NCBI GenBank assembly: GCA_032209605.1
Contig: JASFXZ010000004.1
Coordinates: 36,676,401 to 36,740,400, forward strand
Source: Mactromeris polynyma
Lineage: Eukaryota > Mollusca > Bivalvia > Venerida > Mactridae
Direction: 5' to 3'
Length of the DNA: 64,000 nt
Shown here: positions 1-12,339 of the stretch, piece by piece
Position numbering within the stretch: the stretch's first letter is position 1
Layout of the letters: every line of letters starts with the position of its first letter
Notes under the pieces: model-generated
What the model saw: the letters and a program-made list of their open reading frames with translations, nothing else
What the model was told of the DNA's origin: nothing
Databases searched by the model: none
Made by a program: the position numbers and the translations under genes

Positions 1-1393
1 AATGGGTTTATGTAATGAAAATAAGGTAGACATGAGTTAAGATCACTTAGACGTAACAATGTATTTGGTCTCCAGACATCAACTTCCATTTCATTTTAAG
101 TAATTCAGTTACAATTTGATATAACAGATTTTTTCACAATTTATGTTTCGTTGCTTCTTGTGTACATATTTCTACGAAAGAGGACCTAAACGTGTTGACT
201 GCAGTTCATTCAATCAAAACTATACTATGTACTGTTGTTACACATAACCGGCACAGACTATGCTTTAATAACTTGTTCGAACATCCCGATGAAGAAAATA
301 TTAAATGTTTTTACTATGTTATTCACATCATCCATGTTCGCGACTTGATCTCTTAGTTATACCAGCTAAATATAAATGCATGCTAATTTATTCCCACGAA
401 TTGGGAATAAATCATCAATACCTATCACAATCATCATAATTAGCTTCTTTGGGGAGTTAATGGTGCCTTACATGATGTGTGGATCGTGACCTGAAGAATG
501 TTCGCAACCAATACTTCAGGCTATGCATTCACATCCACGACTACGCTCAATTCTCCGCAACTGTTCACATTATCTCTCCGCGGGAACTCGACTGGAGTAG
601 GATGAGACAACAAAGGCAAATGTATAAGTAGTGTTATTGCGTAGTCATTGAACGTGTCTCGAAAACATTGATATATGCCATGCGAGGTTGATATTGTTCT
701 GGCATGGATAGCTACCTTTCAAATGTGAACGAATTAAGAAAGAGAAGCCATTAGTCTGCTGACCATACTGTTTCGAATTTCAATTTTTTCTGTAACAATA
801 CCGATTTTTATACTACTAGTTAAATCGCTGTCGTTTCTTTTTATTGAGCGACTGATTTGTCTTTCGGCACGATATCCTGCCCGTGACATGAAAACTCCAT
901 ATTAGTTTTACAAATCCATTCATGCGTATATGATATGTGATATGGTCCTACAATGTATTTTAAAACCAGTGAAAACTAATAGTGTTATTTAACCGTGAAT
1001 CAATACTTTATTGTTCATGTAGTGATATGATTTCATCAATAATTCGTTTTGCATTTTACGTAAACCGAGCTGGTGCGCATAGATGGGAGACAGAAACAGA
1101 ACCATTAGGACGTTCGAATGCTAGCTATGTAGACAACGACAACGGCTGGCAGCTTTTGATGTTACGTCGAAATTAATTGAAGTTTCAAATGCAACTATTG
1201 TTATTGAAAATGCAACTCGTGATTCTTGGATTATTAAATGATATACTGAATGATATGCTGTAGTAGTTGACGCAGTTAAATTGGTTTTGCGACTGCAACG
1301 TGGAGTGTAACAGTACGCAGGTGGAGAAACGTGCGTTTTTTAACTTTCTTACAGATAACCTATTTAGCTTATTACATTAATGACAGAATAGAT
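1..1393. other. Upstream flank of KvA1, segmentally duplicated
   Basis: No coding sequence is supported here. From the first base the stretch aligns by eye with 30,472-31,850 upstream of the second A-type channel copy, with scattered substitutions and small indels. It therefore marks the left end, or a point inside, of a duplicated A+B block. Promoter elements could not be assigned with confidence. The open frame runs back to position 1331, but its first in-frame ATG is at 1394. Confidence 0.6.
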
Positions 1394-4307
1394 ATGGTTC
1401 GAGTGAAGATCAACGTGTCGGGGGTGAAGTATGAATTTGATCGAAGTATTCTTGAAGGCAAAGAAAATGAAACGCTGTTTAAAATGTGTGATGAAGCGCA
1501 GAAATGTGGTTCACCACTGGAAGTACTTGTTGACCGTCCAGTTGAAAGTTTCACGGCAATTCTGAGTTATTATCAGACTGGCGAATTGCACATGCCACAA
1601 ACAATGTGTCCAAAGGCTTTTAAGAAAGAGCTTGCGTTTTGGTGTGTGTCTCCGACAAATTTGGAGCGTTGTTGTGTATACAAGTAAGTGTAAATCATAC
1701 GTTCATGCAGCTTCATAGCCAACCGTTTCTTATATAAAATGGTGCTCTCCCTTTAACGTATATTTAAAGTAAACAGGATGGCCCAAGTCACTTTAGAATT
1801 CAGATATGCCAACCAAAGTACTTTTTCGCATATGACTAAAAAAGACATTAGCGTTTTCAGCGATTTCATTGCTTTGTAACCCCCTCAATAACTCGTACAA
1901 AGTTTTATTATATTTTGTTTATTTCGTTTATATTGGATTTAACGCCACGTTTCAGTCTGATTTTATTTACACATGGTGGTCAGTTGATATAACCCGTTTT
2001 CCTCGAATTAATAATCATCCTGTAGTAACTTACCAATAACCAAGCAGCTGACATTTTCTCCACAAGAATCAGAGGTGGAAGATAATTGACCAAGACCAGA
2101 TGTCACTGAAGGACATGACTTGTTCTGCGAGGGAACTCGAACCAGGACCACTCGGTTGTCAGTCCAGCGCTCCACCAACTCTTTGAAATGTAGATGTGTA
2201 ATGGCAAATAAGCAATGTGTTTCTATTGAGCTATTGCGTATTATCGTTAAACGTGGCAATACCCAGACAACACCACATTAACATGCATAATTATGATGAA
2301 CGCAGACGAAGCATCATATTTAATATACATATTTCATTTAACTTTACAAGGAAGTATTCCATATTTTCCTGTAGAAACATGAACAGTTTTAATTCATACT
2401 ATTTTAAATCTCCTTATGTGTTTACTCGTTCGTACAAAACGTGTTTCGTTCAACAGCAATTGGGTTGCTCGCACATGATATTGGATTTCGTGTCTTTTTC
2501 CAGCTAAATTTCAGATATTCAGATGTCTGTTGACTTAATCAGCACTCTCGGTTAACAAGCCAGTTGTTACATAGTTCTTTCGAATAAACGGGTGCCATTT
2601 GATTAAATGTTAGACATGCTGCCTATCTAGCATATGTCTACCACCATAATATCTAATTCTACTTAATACTCTTTATTCAGGTACTATACATTCTTTGACG
2701 ATTTTGATACACGCGAGAAGTTCCGCACTGAAACCTTCCACCTTCCCAACAATGACGGGGACAGAATACCCGTGCAAACTGAAAATAAAATAACCCGACT
2801 GAGACGGCAAATATGGAATATCATCGACTTCCAGGAGCGGACATTAAGATCTAAGGTGCAATACACTTTTTATGTTTAGAACTATTTTTTATACTTAACA
2901 ATTCCTCAACAAAATGGAGCCCAGTGCACTGTCTAACGAAGAGTATTTAATACCTCCCCGTCTGAGGGTATTGTTGTACTACACGATACATTTTTAATTT
3001 ATTAAGTCTGACGAGTACAATTGAACTGTGCGTTTAACAGACACAAATTCTACTCAGGTGAGAGAAATTTGTACTTCATTGTATTTAAGAGACATTTCCT
3101 GCTCGGCTACTTTTATCAACACATCAAAATCAATCTTCAAACACTAACGCAGTATATTCGTGGCCATTTTTCAAGGAAACAGTAGGTCTTTGTTTCCTTG
3201 CTGATGAAGACATGTACATGAAGTTAATGTAGACTTAATTATTTTCAGATATACTTGGCTGTCGTGTTTAGTATGATACTTTTATGCATCATGACGCTAG
3301 CGTTAAGCACGGTGAAGTCTTTGCAAAGGAAGGTAAAGCCTTGCGAAATGTTGGAGTTCCTGGAGCACTCTGATCACGAGTATTTTAAGAAAACTTACGT
3401 ACAATTTGGATCTCCAGATTGCACAGGTGATTTTTCCGATAAAGAAGAAGAACTGGAACGCACTGAGGTCACTTATGAAGATGAAAAAGGCCGTAACCAG
3501 ACTATTAGACTTCCTACAATAACCAAACGTTTGTTAGTCTTTGACGTTCTGGAATATATAGCTGCAGCATTTTTCACTGTGGACTTGCTGTTGCGATTTG
3601 GAACTTGTCCATCAATACTGAAGTTCTTCAAATCAGTGCTTAACATGTTCGACATATTCGCAATTGCTGCATTTTACCTACAACTCATTATCATTCACAT
3701 ATTTATGAGAGACCATAAGTATCGGATAAGTTGGATTAAAGCTATTGGATACCTGCAGCTGTTTCGCGTGATGCGATTGTTCCGTATAGTGAGAAATGTG
3801 CGCGCAAGCCGCGTGCTCTCATTCTCACTGAAATCCAACGCCACGGATATGATTTTATTGGTCCTATTAATGTTGATCGGCGTAAGCTTTTTTGGTAGCT
3901 TGATATTCTTTATCGAAAATGGTCAGGGAATTGAGTCTATACCAGAAGCTTGGTACTGGACGGTAGTAACCATAACAACGGTCGGTTACGGCGACGTAAC
4001 ACCCAAAACAGCCGCGGGAAGATTCGTAGCCGCTATTTTGTCCATATGTGGTGTACTACTGTTGTCAATAACAGTGCCAATGTTTGTGAATAACTTTCTA
4101 TCGCTTTATCAATTCTCTTGTATGGATGAACTTCTTGAAGAACATAAAGGTAGACAAAAAACATGGAAGAAGGCTTTTAATGTTGCTCTTGCAGTGGTGC
4201 ACAAGAGAGAAAACAAAGACAACACGACCGAGGTGGAAGATGTTGAAAATATACCGATCGTTGTGAGTCCAGGCCTCACTGACAATGACAAGACTCTTAG
4301 GAAATAG
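1394..4307 (+). CDS. KvA1: Shaw-like voltage-gated K+ channel alpha subunit, intact (3 exons)
   Basis: Exons are 1394-1683, 2681-2855 and 3249-4307, with donors GTAAGT and GTGCAA and acceptors TTCAG and TTTCAG; together they encode 507 aa. Residues 2-96 are the T1 (BTB_2) domain, carrying the intersubunit zinc motif HX5CX20CC known from Kv2-4 families. Residues 97-155 are the T1-S1 linker. Membrane segments are S1 about 156-178, S2 250-270, S3 286-307, S4 323-347 with six arginines at every third position, S5 356-378, selectivity filter TTVGYGD 398-404 and S6 414-438. S6 has TVP where Kv1-4 have PVP, followed by VNNF as in Shaw channels. The S1-S2 linker has an NQT glycosylation sequon at about 238-240. 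It should form a tetrameric, depolarisation-gated K+ channel in the plasma membrane. The start is the first in-frame ATG and gives MVRV, as in every copy. Family assignment is firm; exact subfamily is inferred. Confidence 0.93.
2008..2215 (-). repeat. tRNA-derived SINE in KvA1 intron 1
   Basis: Read on the minus strand, this contains a pol III-like A-box region (GTTGGTGGAGCGCTGG) and a B box (GGTTCGAGTTC near 2134-2144) at tRNA spacing, followed by an unrelated body. The same insertion, same orientation and site, is present in intron 1 of the A2 copy, so it predates that duplication. Confidence 0.6.
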
Positions 4308-5335
4308 TTCGATCTCCAATGTTTCCGTGAATTACATGTCACCTTTTTGTTAATTGCAGGGCTTTCCTCATTATTTAGTTCCCTCATTGTTCTCTCCGTA
4401 TTTATTTGGGCAATCATTCAAACGATTCCTTATTGCATGAGTTTGGGTACAGATGTTTACCTGGGATCTTTATGGGGTGGCAATTTCATGCAAATGTTGC
4501 GGTGTCTGTACTAATCCTATTATACAGCCGTAACCTTTTATAATTAGTTTTCTTTTTTAAGTGCGTTAAACAATTGTTTGATTGATTTGATAACTTAGAC
4601 TTTCACAAGGACAATTTCCTCTAATTTCTGAATTGTTATTTAGCATGTATGAGAGATATATTTCCATGTGAATCAGTCATGGATTCCCAACGACTGACAA
4701 TGTGGTATCGTATTGAATCATCGCTGATAACACTATTTCTCGTTGAGCTGGATAACCAGAACATCCGCCCCGATTTTCTCTTGTGGAACATTGATTTGAC
4801 CAGGCCTAATATTATGACGATTGTATACTGGTGTTCAGTATAATTGGATCGTTCTCATATGGCTTGAATATAAAAAATAGCCATTGTCCTATCGTCGACA
4901 TGTAAATATTCTAACATGCTGCTAGATGCTAAACGTCCATATAAAGTAATATGCCTTTTGCATATACTTCTGCCTTTTAATTGTTATCATATTTGTTTAG
5001 TAGCCAAATGATCTGTGTTGAGATGCTTTGTTGCGTGATCTTGTCTGCTCGGTTTTTCTCACTTTTATAACTTAACCATTTTAACAGTCATATCAACTTA
5101 AGGTTGTATTTTTAATTAATCTTAATTAAGTTGTCATCTTTTATATAATGGGCTTAAAACGTAACCATTTAATAAACACTTTCAATCAAAGTAATTGAAG
5201 AAGACACTGGGAATTGAACCGTAACGTTATCGATTGTTGTGAACAGTTAATGAAGTACAGAAGTAGATGGCAAATAATACAAGCTAGGAGAAAGGGAGTT
5301 AACAACGATGTAAGTGGATTCGACAAACCTGTCAA
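4308..5335. other. 3' flank of KvA1 (probable 3' UTR and intergenic)
   Basis: No gene is seen. The stretch is conserved by eye downstream of A2 (40,547-41,572) and, more distantly, B2 (48,559-49,800). It may include the 3' UTR; the nearest clear AATAAA is at about 5171. The weak 64-aa frame at 4649-4843 is not supported as coding, since the A2 copy carries frame-breaking indels. Confidence 0.5.
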
Positions 5336-6370
5336 TGCTATCTTGGCAGATGCTATGTACATACCTTATTCTACATACACTTGTCAGATGATATGTACAT
5401 ACCACATTCTACATACACATGTAAGATGCTATGTACATACCGTATTCTACATACATTTGACTGATGCTATGTACATACCATATTCTACATACACTTGTCA
5501 GATGCTATGTACGTACCATATTCTACATACACTTGTCAGATGATATGTAGGTACCATATTCTACATACACTTCTCAGATGCTATGTACGTACCATATTCT
5601 ACATACTCTTGTCAGATGCTACCTGCATACCACTTCACATACACTTGTCAGATGCTATGTACATACCCTATTCTACATACTTTTGTCAGATGCTATGTAC
5701 ATATCATATTCTACATACACTTGTCAGATGCTACCTGCATACCACATTCTACATACACTTGTCAGATGCTATGTACAGACCATATTCTACATACACTTGT
5801 CAGATGCTATGTACACACCATATTCTACATACACTTGTCAGATGCTATGTACATACCACATTCTACATACACTTGTCAGATGCTATGTACAGACCATATT
5901 CTACATACACTTGTCAGATGCTATGTACACACCATATTCTACATACACTTGTCAGATGCTATATACATACCACATTCTACATACACTTGGCAGATGCTAC
6001 ATGCATACCACATTCTACATACACTTGTCAGATGCTATGTACAGATCATATTCTACATACACTTGTCAGATGATATGTACATACCATATTCTACATACAC
6101 TTGTCAGATGCTATGTACATACCATATTCTACATACACTTGTCAGATGCTATGTACAGATAATATTCTCCATACACTTGTCAAATGCTATGTACAGACAA
6201 TATTCTCCATACGCTTGTCAAATGCTATGTTCAGACAATATTTACATGCACTGGCCAAATGCTATGTTCAGACAATATTTACATGCCTTTGTCAGATGCA
6301 ATGTACAGACTATATTATACATGCACTTGTCAGATGATATGTACAGACTATATTCTACGTACACTCAAAT
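5336..6370. repeat. 38-bp minisatellite, about 27 copies
   Basis: The tandem unit is 38 bp, built around CAGATGCTATGTACATACC and ATTCTACATACACTTGT. Right-hand units degrade, with variants such as TACAGACAATATT. Because 38 is not a multiple of three and the unit lacks stops in plus-strand frames, long overlapping reading frames appear in all three frames; these are artefacts. The array lies about 1.03 kb after the KvA1 stop, matching arrays after A2 and B2. Confidence 0.95.
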
Positions 6371-7169
6371 CGTGCAAACAATCTGCCAATAAAGAATTCA
6401 GAATGATACGTACATGTTTATTCATGTATATCTTGTTGTAATAAACACATATTTGTTTACGATTTGAGATGTACATGGATGCAAAACTGAACTTCGTATA
6501 CAAATCTGACTGTTTACTATGTCATATTATAACATGTATATTAGTCCAAAACTGAAAACAAATGTCTGGGATTTAGCAAGGAGGCTACTATCAGGTTCTA
6601 CAACCGCGGACCAACACATTGTTTAAATATTCAATTATATAAATATTTTACATACTGAACAATTGATGCTATCATTTGAATGGACAATTATGAACTCTGT
6701 ATACGTTAGTGTTACTTAATATGACATTAATAATGCAAGCAAGCGGCTTTACGTTGTATGTGTGCTTTGTTTAAACCTAGTTTTGAAATATTTCTCGGAT
6801 TAATGGGTTTGATTTACTTCGAAACAGAGGAAATATTAAGCATTACCTGAGTGGAATATATCAACCAAATGCGTTTGAACAGAGTTGATATATAATTTAC
6901 ATGTATCCCGGATATAGCGAAATACATGACGGGAAGTACGGTGGAAAATCATTAGAACTTGAAACTATCCAGCATATTATTCAAATACCATTTTAATGCA
7001 TTTTATTATATTAAGGGATATCACTGAACCATTGTAATATCTAGAACAAGGTTTGTTTTTTAATTAATATTGTATCAGTTCGTCATTGTATATACGTCTC
7101 CCCATATGTAACGTAGGCTTTGTAATTTAAGATTTGTCATTGTAACATTTGCGCTGCCTTTAAATTATG
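6371..7169. other. Intergenic, unit-conserved, no gene seen
   Basis: AT-rich sequence conserved at 42,260-43,063 and 50,590-51,380. Nothing coding is supported; short frames are not preserved between copies. Confidence 0.5.
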
Positions 7170-7171
7170 TA

Positions 7172-7539
7172 CGAGGGATGATCCAGAAATAAAATACCTT
7201 TTATCTGTCACCGCCGTTACGCTACGTCGACATCGCAATTCCATCGAAAAAAAAGTTCATTAAATAATTATATTTAAACCTATTCAAAATAGTCCCGTTT
7301 ACTATCAATGCACCCTCGATGATGCTGTATCCATTGTTGAAAGTGTCCATGTTCTACTTTTCATCAAACTAGGAAACAACCTTCAAATTTTATTTTGGTG
7401 TTTATTGACGTCAAGCTGTTGATGTTGCTGACGGTCTGTAGAATATAAGACGTTTTGCATATAAGAGCAATTTCTTAAAATTACAGATGTTGATTTAGAA
7501 GGTGTGCAGAAAGTCCTATTATTTATGGATCATCCCTCG
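7172..7539. mobile_element. Mariner-like MITE with TA target duplication
   Basis: Terminal inverted repeats begin CGAGGGATGATCC at both ends and extend imperfectly further in. TA dinucleotides flank it at 7170-7171 and 7540-7541. There is no transposase frame. Decayed copies at the same relative site are at 43,066-43,412 and 51,383-51,850, so insertion predates the unit duplications. Assignment to mariner rests on the TA site and terminal pattern. Confidence 0.6.
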
Positions 7540-7541
7540 TA

Positions 7542-8507
7542 GCAGACAAATATTTAATTCAAATATAATAGAACTCATATGCAAGCTATTGTCGGAACAA
7601 TGTACATAACTACATAATACATTTCGTGTGCAACAAATCCACTAATGATGCTGGAAAACTTTTTAACACGAGTCTATAAGCAATAAATTAAACATTTGTT
7701 GAATCGAGATTGTTTAAGTCGAAAGCACATTGGAAAACATCTGGCTATTTTTTTAATTATATTAAATGTTTTGTTTATATTTCTGTTAACCGCGTGCTGT
7801 ATTAGTGGTAAAAGTATTCGACGTGGAAATGTTTGCGCATTTCTTATATTGCAAAAGGTGTCTAAAAGAAGAGCAAACGATTTCGTCCACAGAAGCGTAT
7901 ATTTACGTACTGGAAATATATTAAAACTAACAATATCAGTTCAGGGGCAAACGAAACTGCCCGCGATCATCTGAAATCGGCGATTCATGATTTTTTTCGG
8001 CTCGCGAAAATATTCTTTTATACAATAATTTTGCAGCCTTGTATATATATTTATCAGTTATATAATTTGGATTTTATTGTTGTATCATGCTTTAATAAAT
8101 GGATTCAAACGTATGTTCGTTCATTTTTTTTATTTTTTGACGATGCATTTCTTTGAAGTATGATGATATATTGACATAAACTGATTGGCCGACTGATGTA
8201 GATGGGAACTGTTAAAGAAATAAATTAGGTAAATTGACTTACTTTGACTGTTGAAAAGTACGTTTCGGTGAGCTTTTATCGAATTATGTACTTAACTGCA
8301 TATTATTTAATATTGACACGTGTCCTGTGTAATCTGTATCTTTCTTTTCAAAATGCCGTTTGGTTACGACGTCAAACTGAAATAAATGTATGATTCAGTT
8401 GCAAAGGGAAATGGTATGGATATGGTACTTTAAATTGAATAATAACACCTTACTTAATCATAACTCAATCAATGAAACAATTTTAGATTAATAAATACCA
8501 CAAAACA
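7542..8507. other. Intergenic, unit-conserved, no gene seen
   Basis: Homologous sequence lies at about 43,415-44,380. A 92-codon hydrophobic frame at 7696-7974 is disrupted by indels in the second copy. A related segment around 7,770-7,810 is the apparent single-copy ancestor of the 32-bp array at 52.1-52.56 kb. Confidence 0.5.
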
Positions 8508-8862
8508 CTTTAGTAAGTAAAGAGAGAGAATAAGTTACTACAGGGAACGCCACATACATAAGACCTTGCCTCCCTACATAGACCTCCGGGAAAACAACAA
8601 TCCATAAAACATAAGGCAGTTGTGGAGGCTCATGGGTACATACGTAAGGGAACGTGTCCGCTAGAAATGGCCTGGCCGACCATAAGATATAACTTGGAGT
8701 ATCAAAGAGTACAAACAGTGGGGAAAAGTATTGGATGGAAAACATCACGTGACAAGTCAAGACAGCTGTCAACAATAGTCCGAAACGGGGCAAAAATAAC
8801 ATGAACACTATATAAAATGAAAGAATTGCACAGGGGTAGGGAAATATAACATACATTTAAAA
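8508..8862. repeat. Dispersed repeat of about 350 bp, copy 1
   Basis: This segment, with core GGGAACGCCACATACATAAG, recurs at 44,385-44,640 by block duplication, inverted at 10,955-11,300, diverged at 29,990-30,250, and as short fragments near 55,015 and 61,265. No long frame or clear terminal repeats are visible. It is probably a non-autonomous transposon of unknown class. Confidence 0.6.
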
Positions 8863-10315
8863 CACGAAAAGAAATAATAACCATATAATCATGTAATATT
8901 AGTTATTGTAATTGTATAACTGCAGACACTGTAATAACATAAAGAGCAAATAAAAAATGATTAAACTAATGAAAAAGAAAAATAGTACGAGGATGGAAAA
9001 CAAAATCAATAAATCATCTGCAATAATAACACACTTTCTTACAGTATAAATATACATTCTTCACAAGAAGGTAAAAAAGGACACTATATTAAGAACTATA
9101 AATACTGTTTCAGATCTAGAGAATAACTAATCAAAAGAGAAACATAAATGAACATACTTACTCGGTTACAACAGAAATGTAAGAAAGTATAAACGAAATA
9201 CAAACATTCCTTTTACATTTTATTGTATAGAAAATATAAACATATTATAAATGGTACAATATTAATAACTTACAAAATGGTCTGTGAGAATGTGCATAAT
9301 TATGCAGATTATTAATGAGGCATTTTTTAACACTTAAAAGCTATGCAAAATATGACAAGTCCGTTTCTGTCGACCGGACTATTAATTTCTACCAAATTAC
9401 AGACCTGACTGATTTGCATTTACAAACTTATTATTTTACGTCGTCTAGACAAATATGTCGGTCTTGTATAAGGTTGTCCAATCTCCCCTTTTTGCGCTCC
9501 ACATAATCGCGGTGGACACTTAGATTTATCTTTGTCTTTCCGTCAGTCCGTATGTCTGTCTAACAACACTTGTGTGGTTCATATCTCCTTAACCGAAAAT
9601 GGTATTGGAATGTATATGAGCATGTGAAGATGTACACATGGGAATTCGCGTCTCTTTCCACCAAAGGAAAACGTTATGAGCCTTGAATAGGTGATGAAGT
9701 GGGATCACCACGAATTTCCAAATATATATGAAAATGGATGATAGAAAGTGTAGCATATATCTAAAAATAATTATATTGATTGTATATGCTTCATTTTCCG
9801 CTACAATCGACTGTTTTCTATGAATGGCTTGTTTGGGACTTCTGACACGATACCCATCGCGAGACATGAAAATTGTATATCATAGATTAAAACCCAATAT
9901 TAAGTCGACCGTATTTAAAAGATCTTATGACATCTAAGTGACTGATATTATTAAATCCGGTATCAAAACCAAAATACCGTTCGATGCGGTAGTCCGATTT
10001 CCAGGATAATTAGTAGGCCCAGAATCAGGAAACACTGGTTAAATTTTAACAAAGTTCGAATGGTCTTTGTTCATTATGTTCTGTACTGTCGAAGTCGTTG
10101 TTGCTTGTGGCTTTGAAGTTACTGGCGGAATAATTGACATATAAGAAAAAATAGAAGTGTGAATTTTACAATTCACAAAAAAAAACAAGCTACATTAACT
10201 TCGTATAAGTAGAAGTTAGTTTATCTGTTCTGCCGGTGAAGACTGACAACCAAAATGCTTAACTTTAAAGTGAAGGATAATAAACGTAGTTACACGGAGA
10301 GATAAGTTATCATAT
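8863..10315. other. Intergenic and upstream flank of the KvB1 pseudogene
   Basis: No gene is supported. The stretch is conserved at 44,640-46,051 upstream of KvB2, and its last 400 bp also at 56,030-56,411 upstream of KvB3, so the right part may hold the B-type promoter. Confidence 0.45.
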
Positions 10316-12337
10316 ATGGTTCGTGTAAAAATAAACGTATAAGGTGTGCTGTATGAGTTTGATAGGAGAATTCTGGAAGGCAGAGAAAATGAAACGCTGG
10401 CTAAAATGTGTGATGAAGCAAATAAGTCTGTTTCGCCGTTGGTACTAGTTGTCGACCGCCCAGTTGAATGTTTCGCCGCCATTCTGAGTTACTATCAGAC
10501 CGATGAATTGCACATGCCACAAACAGTGATCCCAGAAGCGTTCGAGAGAGCTCGAGTTTTGGGGTGTGTTACCCACCGTTCTCGAACCAAGTTGTTTATA
10601 CAGGTAAATTTAAATTATAAACTACAGTTGCTTTTGAATTCATTCAGATTTATGTGTTGCTAGATAAATTGATCTGAGCCACGACAAAACTGTATTGCTG
10701 ACCAACATACATATGTTTAATACCAGAAGTATATTAGAATCGGGCGTCCACTTTTCTTTGTTTAGCAATTCCAATATTAAGAACAAGATGCAATTGTTAG
10801 CTACAAAATTATGACGACAGAATATCTTTAAACGAATCTTCAGTTCCTCAGGTTAGCTAGCTGTTAAATCGATTTAAACACCCAGCATTTTATGCTGACA
10901 GTTCCAAGGCTGTAATTCGCTATATGATTGTTGTTTCTGTTTATGTTATGAATGTGTTTTGTATTTCCCTTTCCCCTATGCAAATCTATCACTTTATACA
11001 GTGTTCAGATTGTTTCCTGCCCATTTTTGGCCTATTAAGGCCAGTTGTCTTGACTTGTCCTGTGATATTTGCCATCCATTAATTCCCACCTCCCCTTCCT
11101 TTACTGTCCACTTTGATTCTCCTAGTTATTCCTTGTGGTCTGCTGGGCCTTTCCTTGCGCCTCAGTTCCTTAATATGTGTACCGTTTGACCTCCTTCAGT
11201 ACCTTATGTTTTGTGGATTGTTTTTTTTCCGGAGATCTGCGTGGGGAGGCATTGTCTTATGTATGTGGCTTTCCCTGTAGTTACGTATTCTCTCTCTTTT
11301 TTCAAATGAATAATACTTATATTACTTATTTCCTCGTTCGTTTAATTCTATATATCGCAATATCTTCTGACAAAACACTCAATTTGTGGCGTCAAAACAT
11401 TGATTTGGAAATACTTGTCGTCAAAACCAACGTAACAGGTTGTGTCTGTTTCCAGCGGAATGATTACGTTTGTGGTCAAACCGAATAATCGGAACGTTGG
11501 AATGTAAAATTTATTTATACACTAGTGAAACATTTCTTTTTTATTTATTGTGTATAATCTAACAAATGTTAAAACCTTTTTATTATAAGGCAAGAAATTA
11601 ACGCTTAATAATTTGTTGTCAAAACTTGAATTTTTAATTCTACTCACTCTACATTTAGGTACTATACATTGTTTGACGAGTTTGATACACGCGAGAGATT
11701 TCGTGCTGAATCATTTCATGTTACAACCACTGGCGGCGACAAAATACCCACCTGAGACAGACAATATGGAATATCATCGATTTCCAAGAACGCATAATAC
11801 GAGCAAATGTTCATAATTGTAATGAATTCTGCTTTTAATACCATCAAAGCCGCTATTAAATATACCAAGCAAATATTAAAACTCAATATTCTGTATTTAA
11901 CAAACTGTATTTACAACGGTAACCTTGAACTATGCATTGTACGGCTGTACAGGATAAATGGTTCGTTTATGCAGTTTTAGTTAGTACACTACAAACAATT
12001 ATTCGAAATTAAAAGTTTGTTAATTGCTATAAATAACTATTTACTTACTTTTACAGAAATCAATTTACCAAACAAACACCTCGTATTGGTTTGCTATAAA
12101 GAGAAAGATCATTCGCTTGCGTCCGTGCAACATTGCTAAACAAACGTTATTGTGGTTTTGAATCATTTTCAGATATATCTGGTCTTCATGTTTTCCATGG
12201 TATTATTATGCATTATGACGCTGGCTTTTAGCACAACGAAATCATTCAAGAGAAGTGTTAAAAGATGCGATATGCGAGAGTTCTTGGAACATTCCGAAAA
12301 CGATTATTATCAGACAGCCTTCGAGCAATATGGATCA
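10316..12337 (+). pseudogene. KvB1 pseudogene: truncated B-type Kv channel
   Basis: All three exon positions are recognisable but broken. In exon 1 (10316-10603) codon 9 is TAA where B2 and B3 have TCA, a 2-nt deletion after GCGTTC shifts the frame, and the first zinc-motif cysteine is isoleucine. Exon 2 (about 11659-11808) is about 25 nt short, and its donor AAAG|GT has become AAATGT. Exon 3 (12173-12337) keeps S1 and the start of the S1-S2 linker, then stops where unrelated tandem repeats begin; S2 to S6 are not found downstream before the next copy. Intron 1 also holds an inverted dispersed repeat. Closest relatives by eye are KvB2 and KvB3. It cannot encode a channel. Confidence 0.9.
10955..11300 (-). 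repeat. Dispersed repeat, inverted, in KvB1 intron 1
   Basis: This is the reverse complement of the 8,508-8,862 element, diverged by many substitutions and small indels. It is absent from intron 1 of KvB2 and KvB3, so it inserted after the B copies separated. Confidence 0.6.
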
Positions 12338-12339
12338 GG

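Noticed and set aside
1331..1393. N-terminal extension of KvA1 upstream of MVRV
   Set aside because: The longer frame begins with GTG, not ATG, and the extension is not conserved in B2 or B3; the first in-frame ATG at 1394 is shared by all copies.
2217..2507. 96-codon frame in KvA1 intron 1
   Set aside because: The A2 intron has indels and the 5.9-kb insertion within the same sequence, and composition is intron-like.
5214..6441. Overlapping plus-strand frames up to 269 codons rich in Tyr, His, Thr and Cys
   Set aside because: These come from the 38-bp minisatellite; frames overlap one another and shift at each unit. The same applies to frames at 41.4-42.3 and 49.8-50.45 kb.
7696..7974. 92-codon hydrophobic frame as a small membrane protein
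   Set aside because: The equivalent region in the duplicated block (43.57-43.83 kb) has several frame-breaking indels, and no splice or start support exists.
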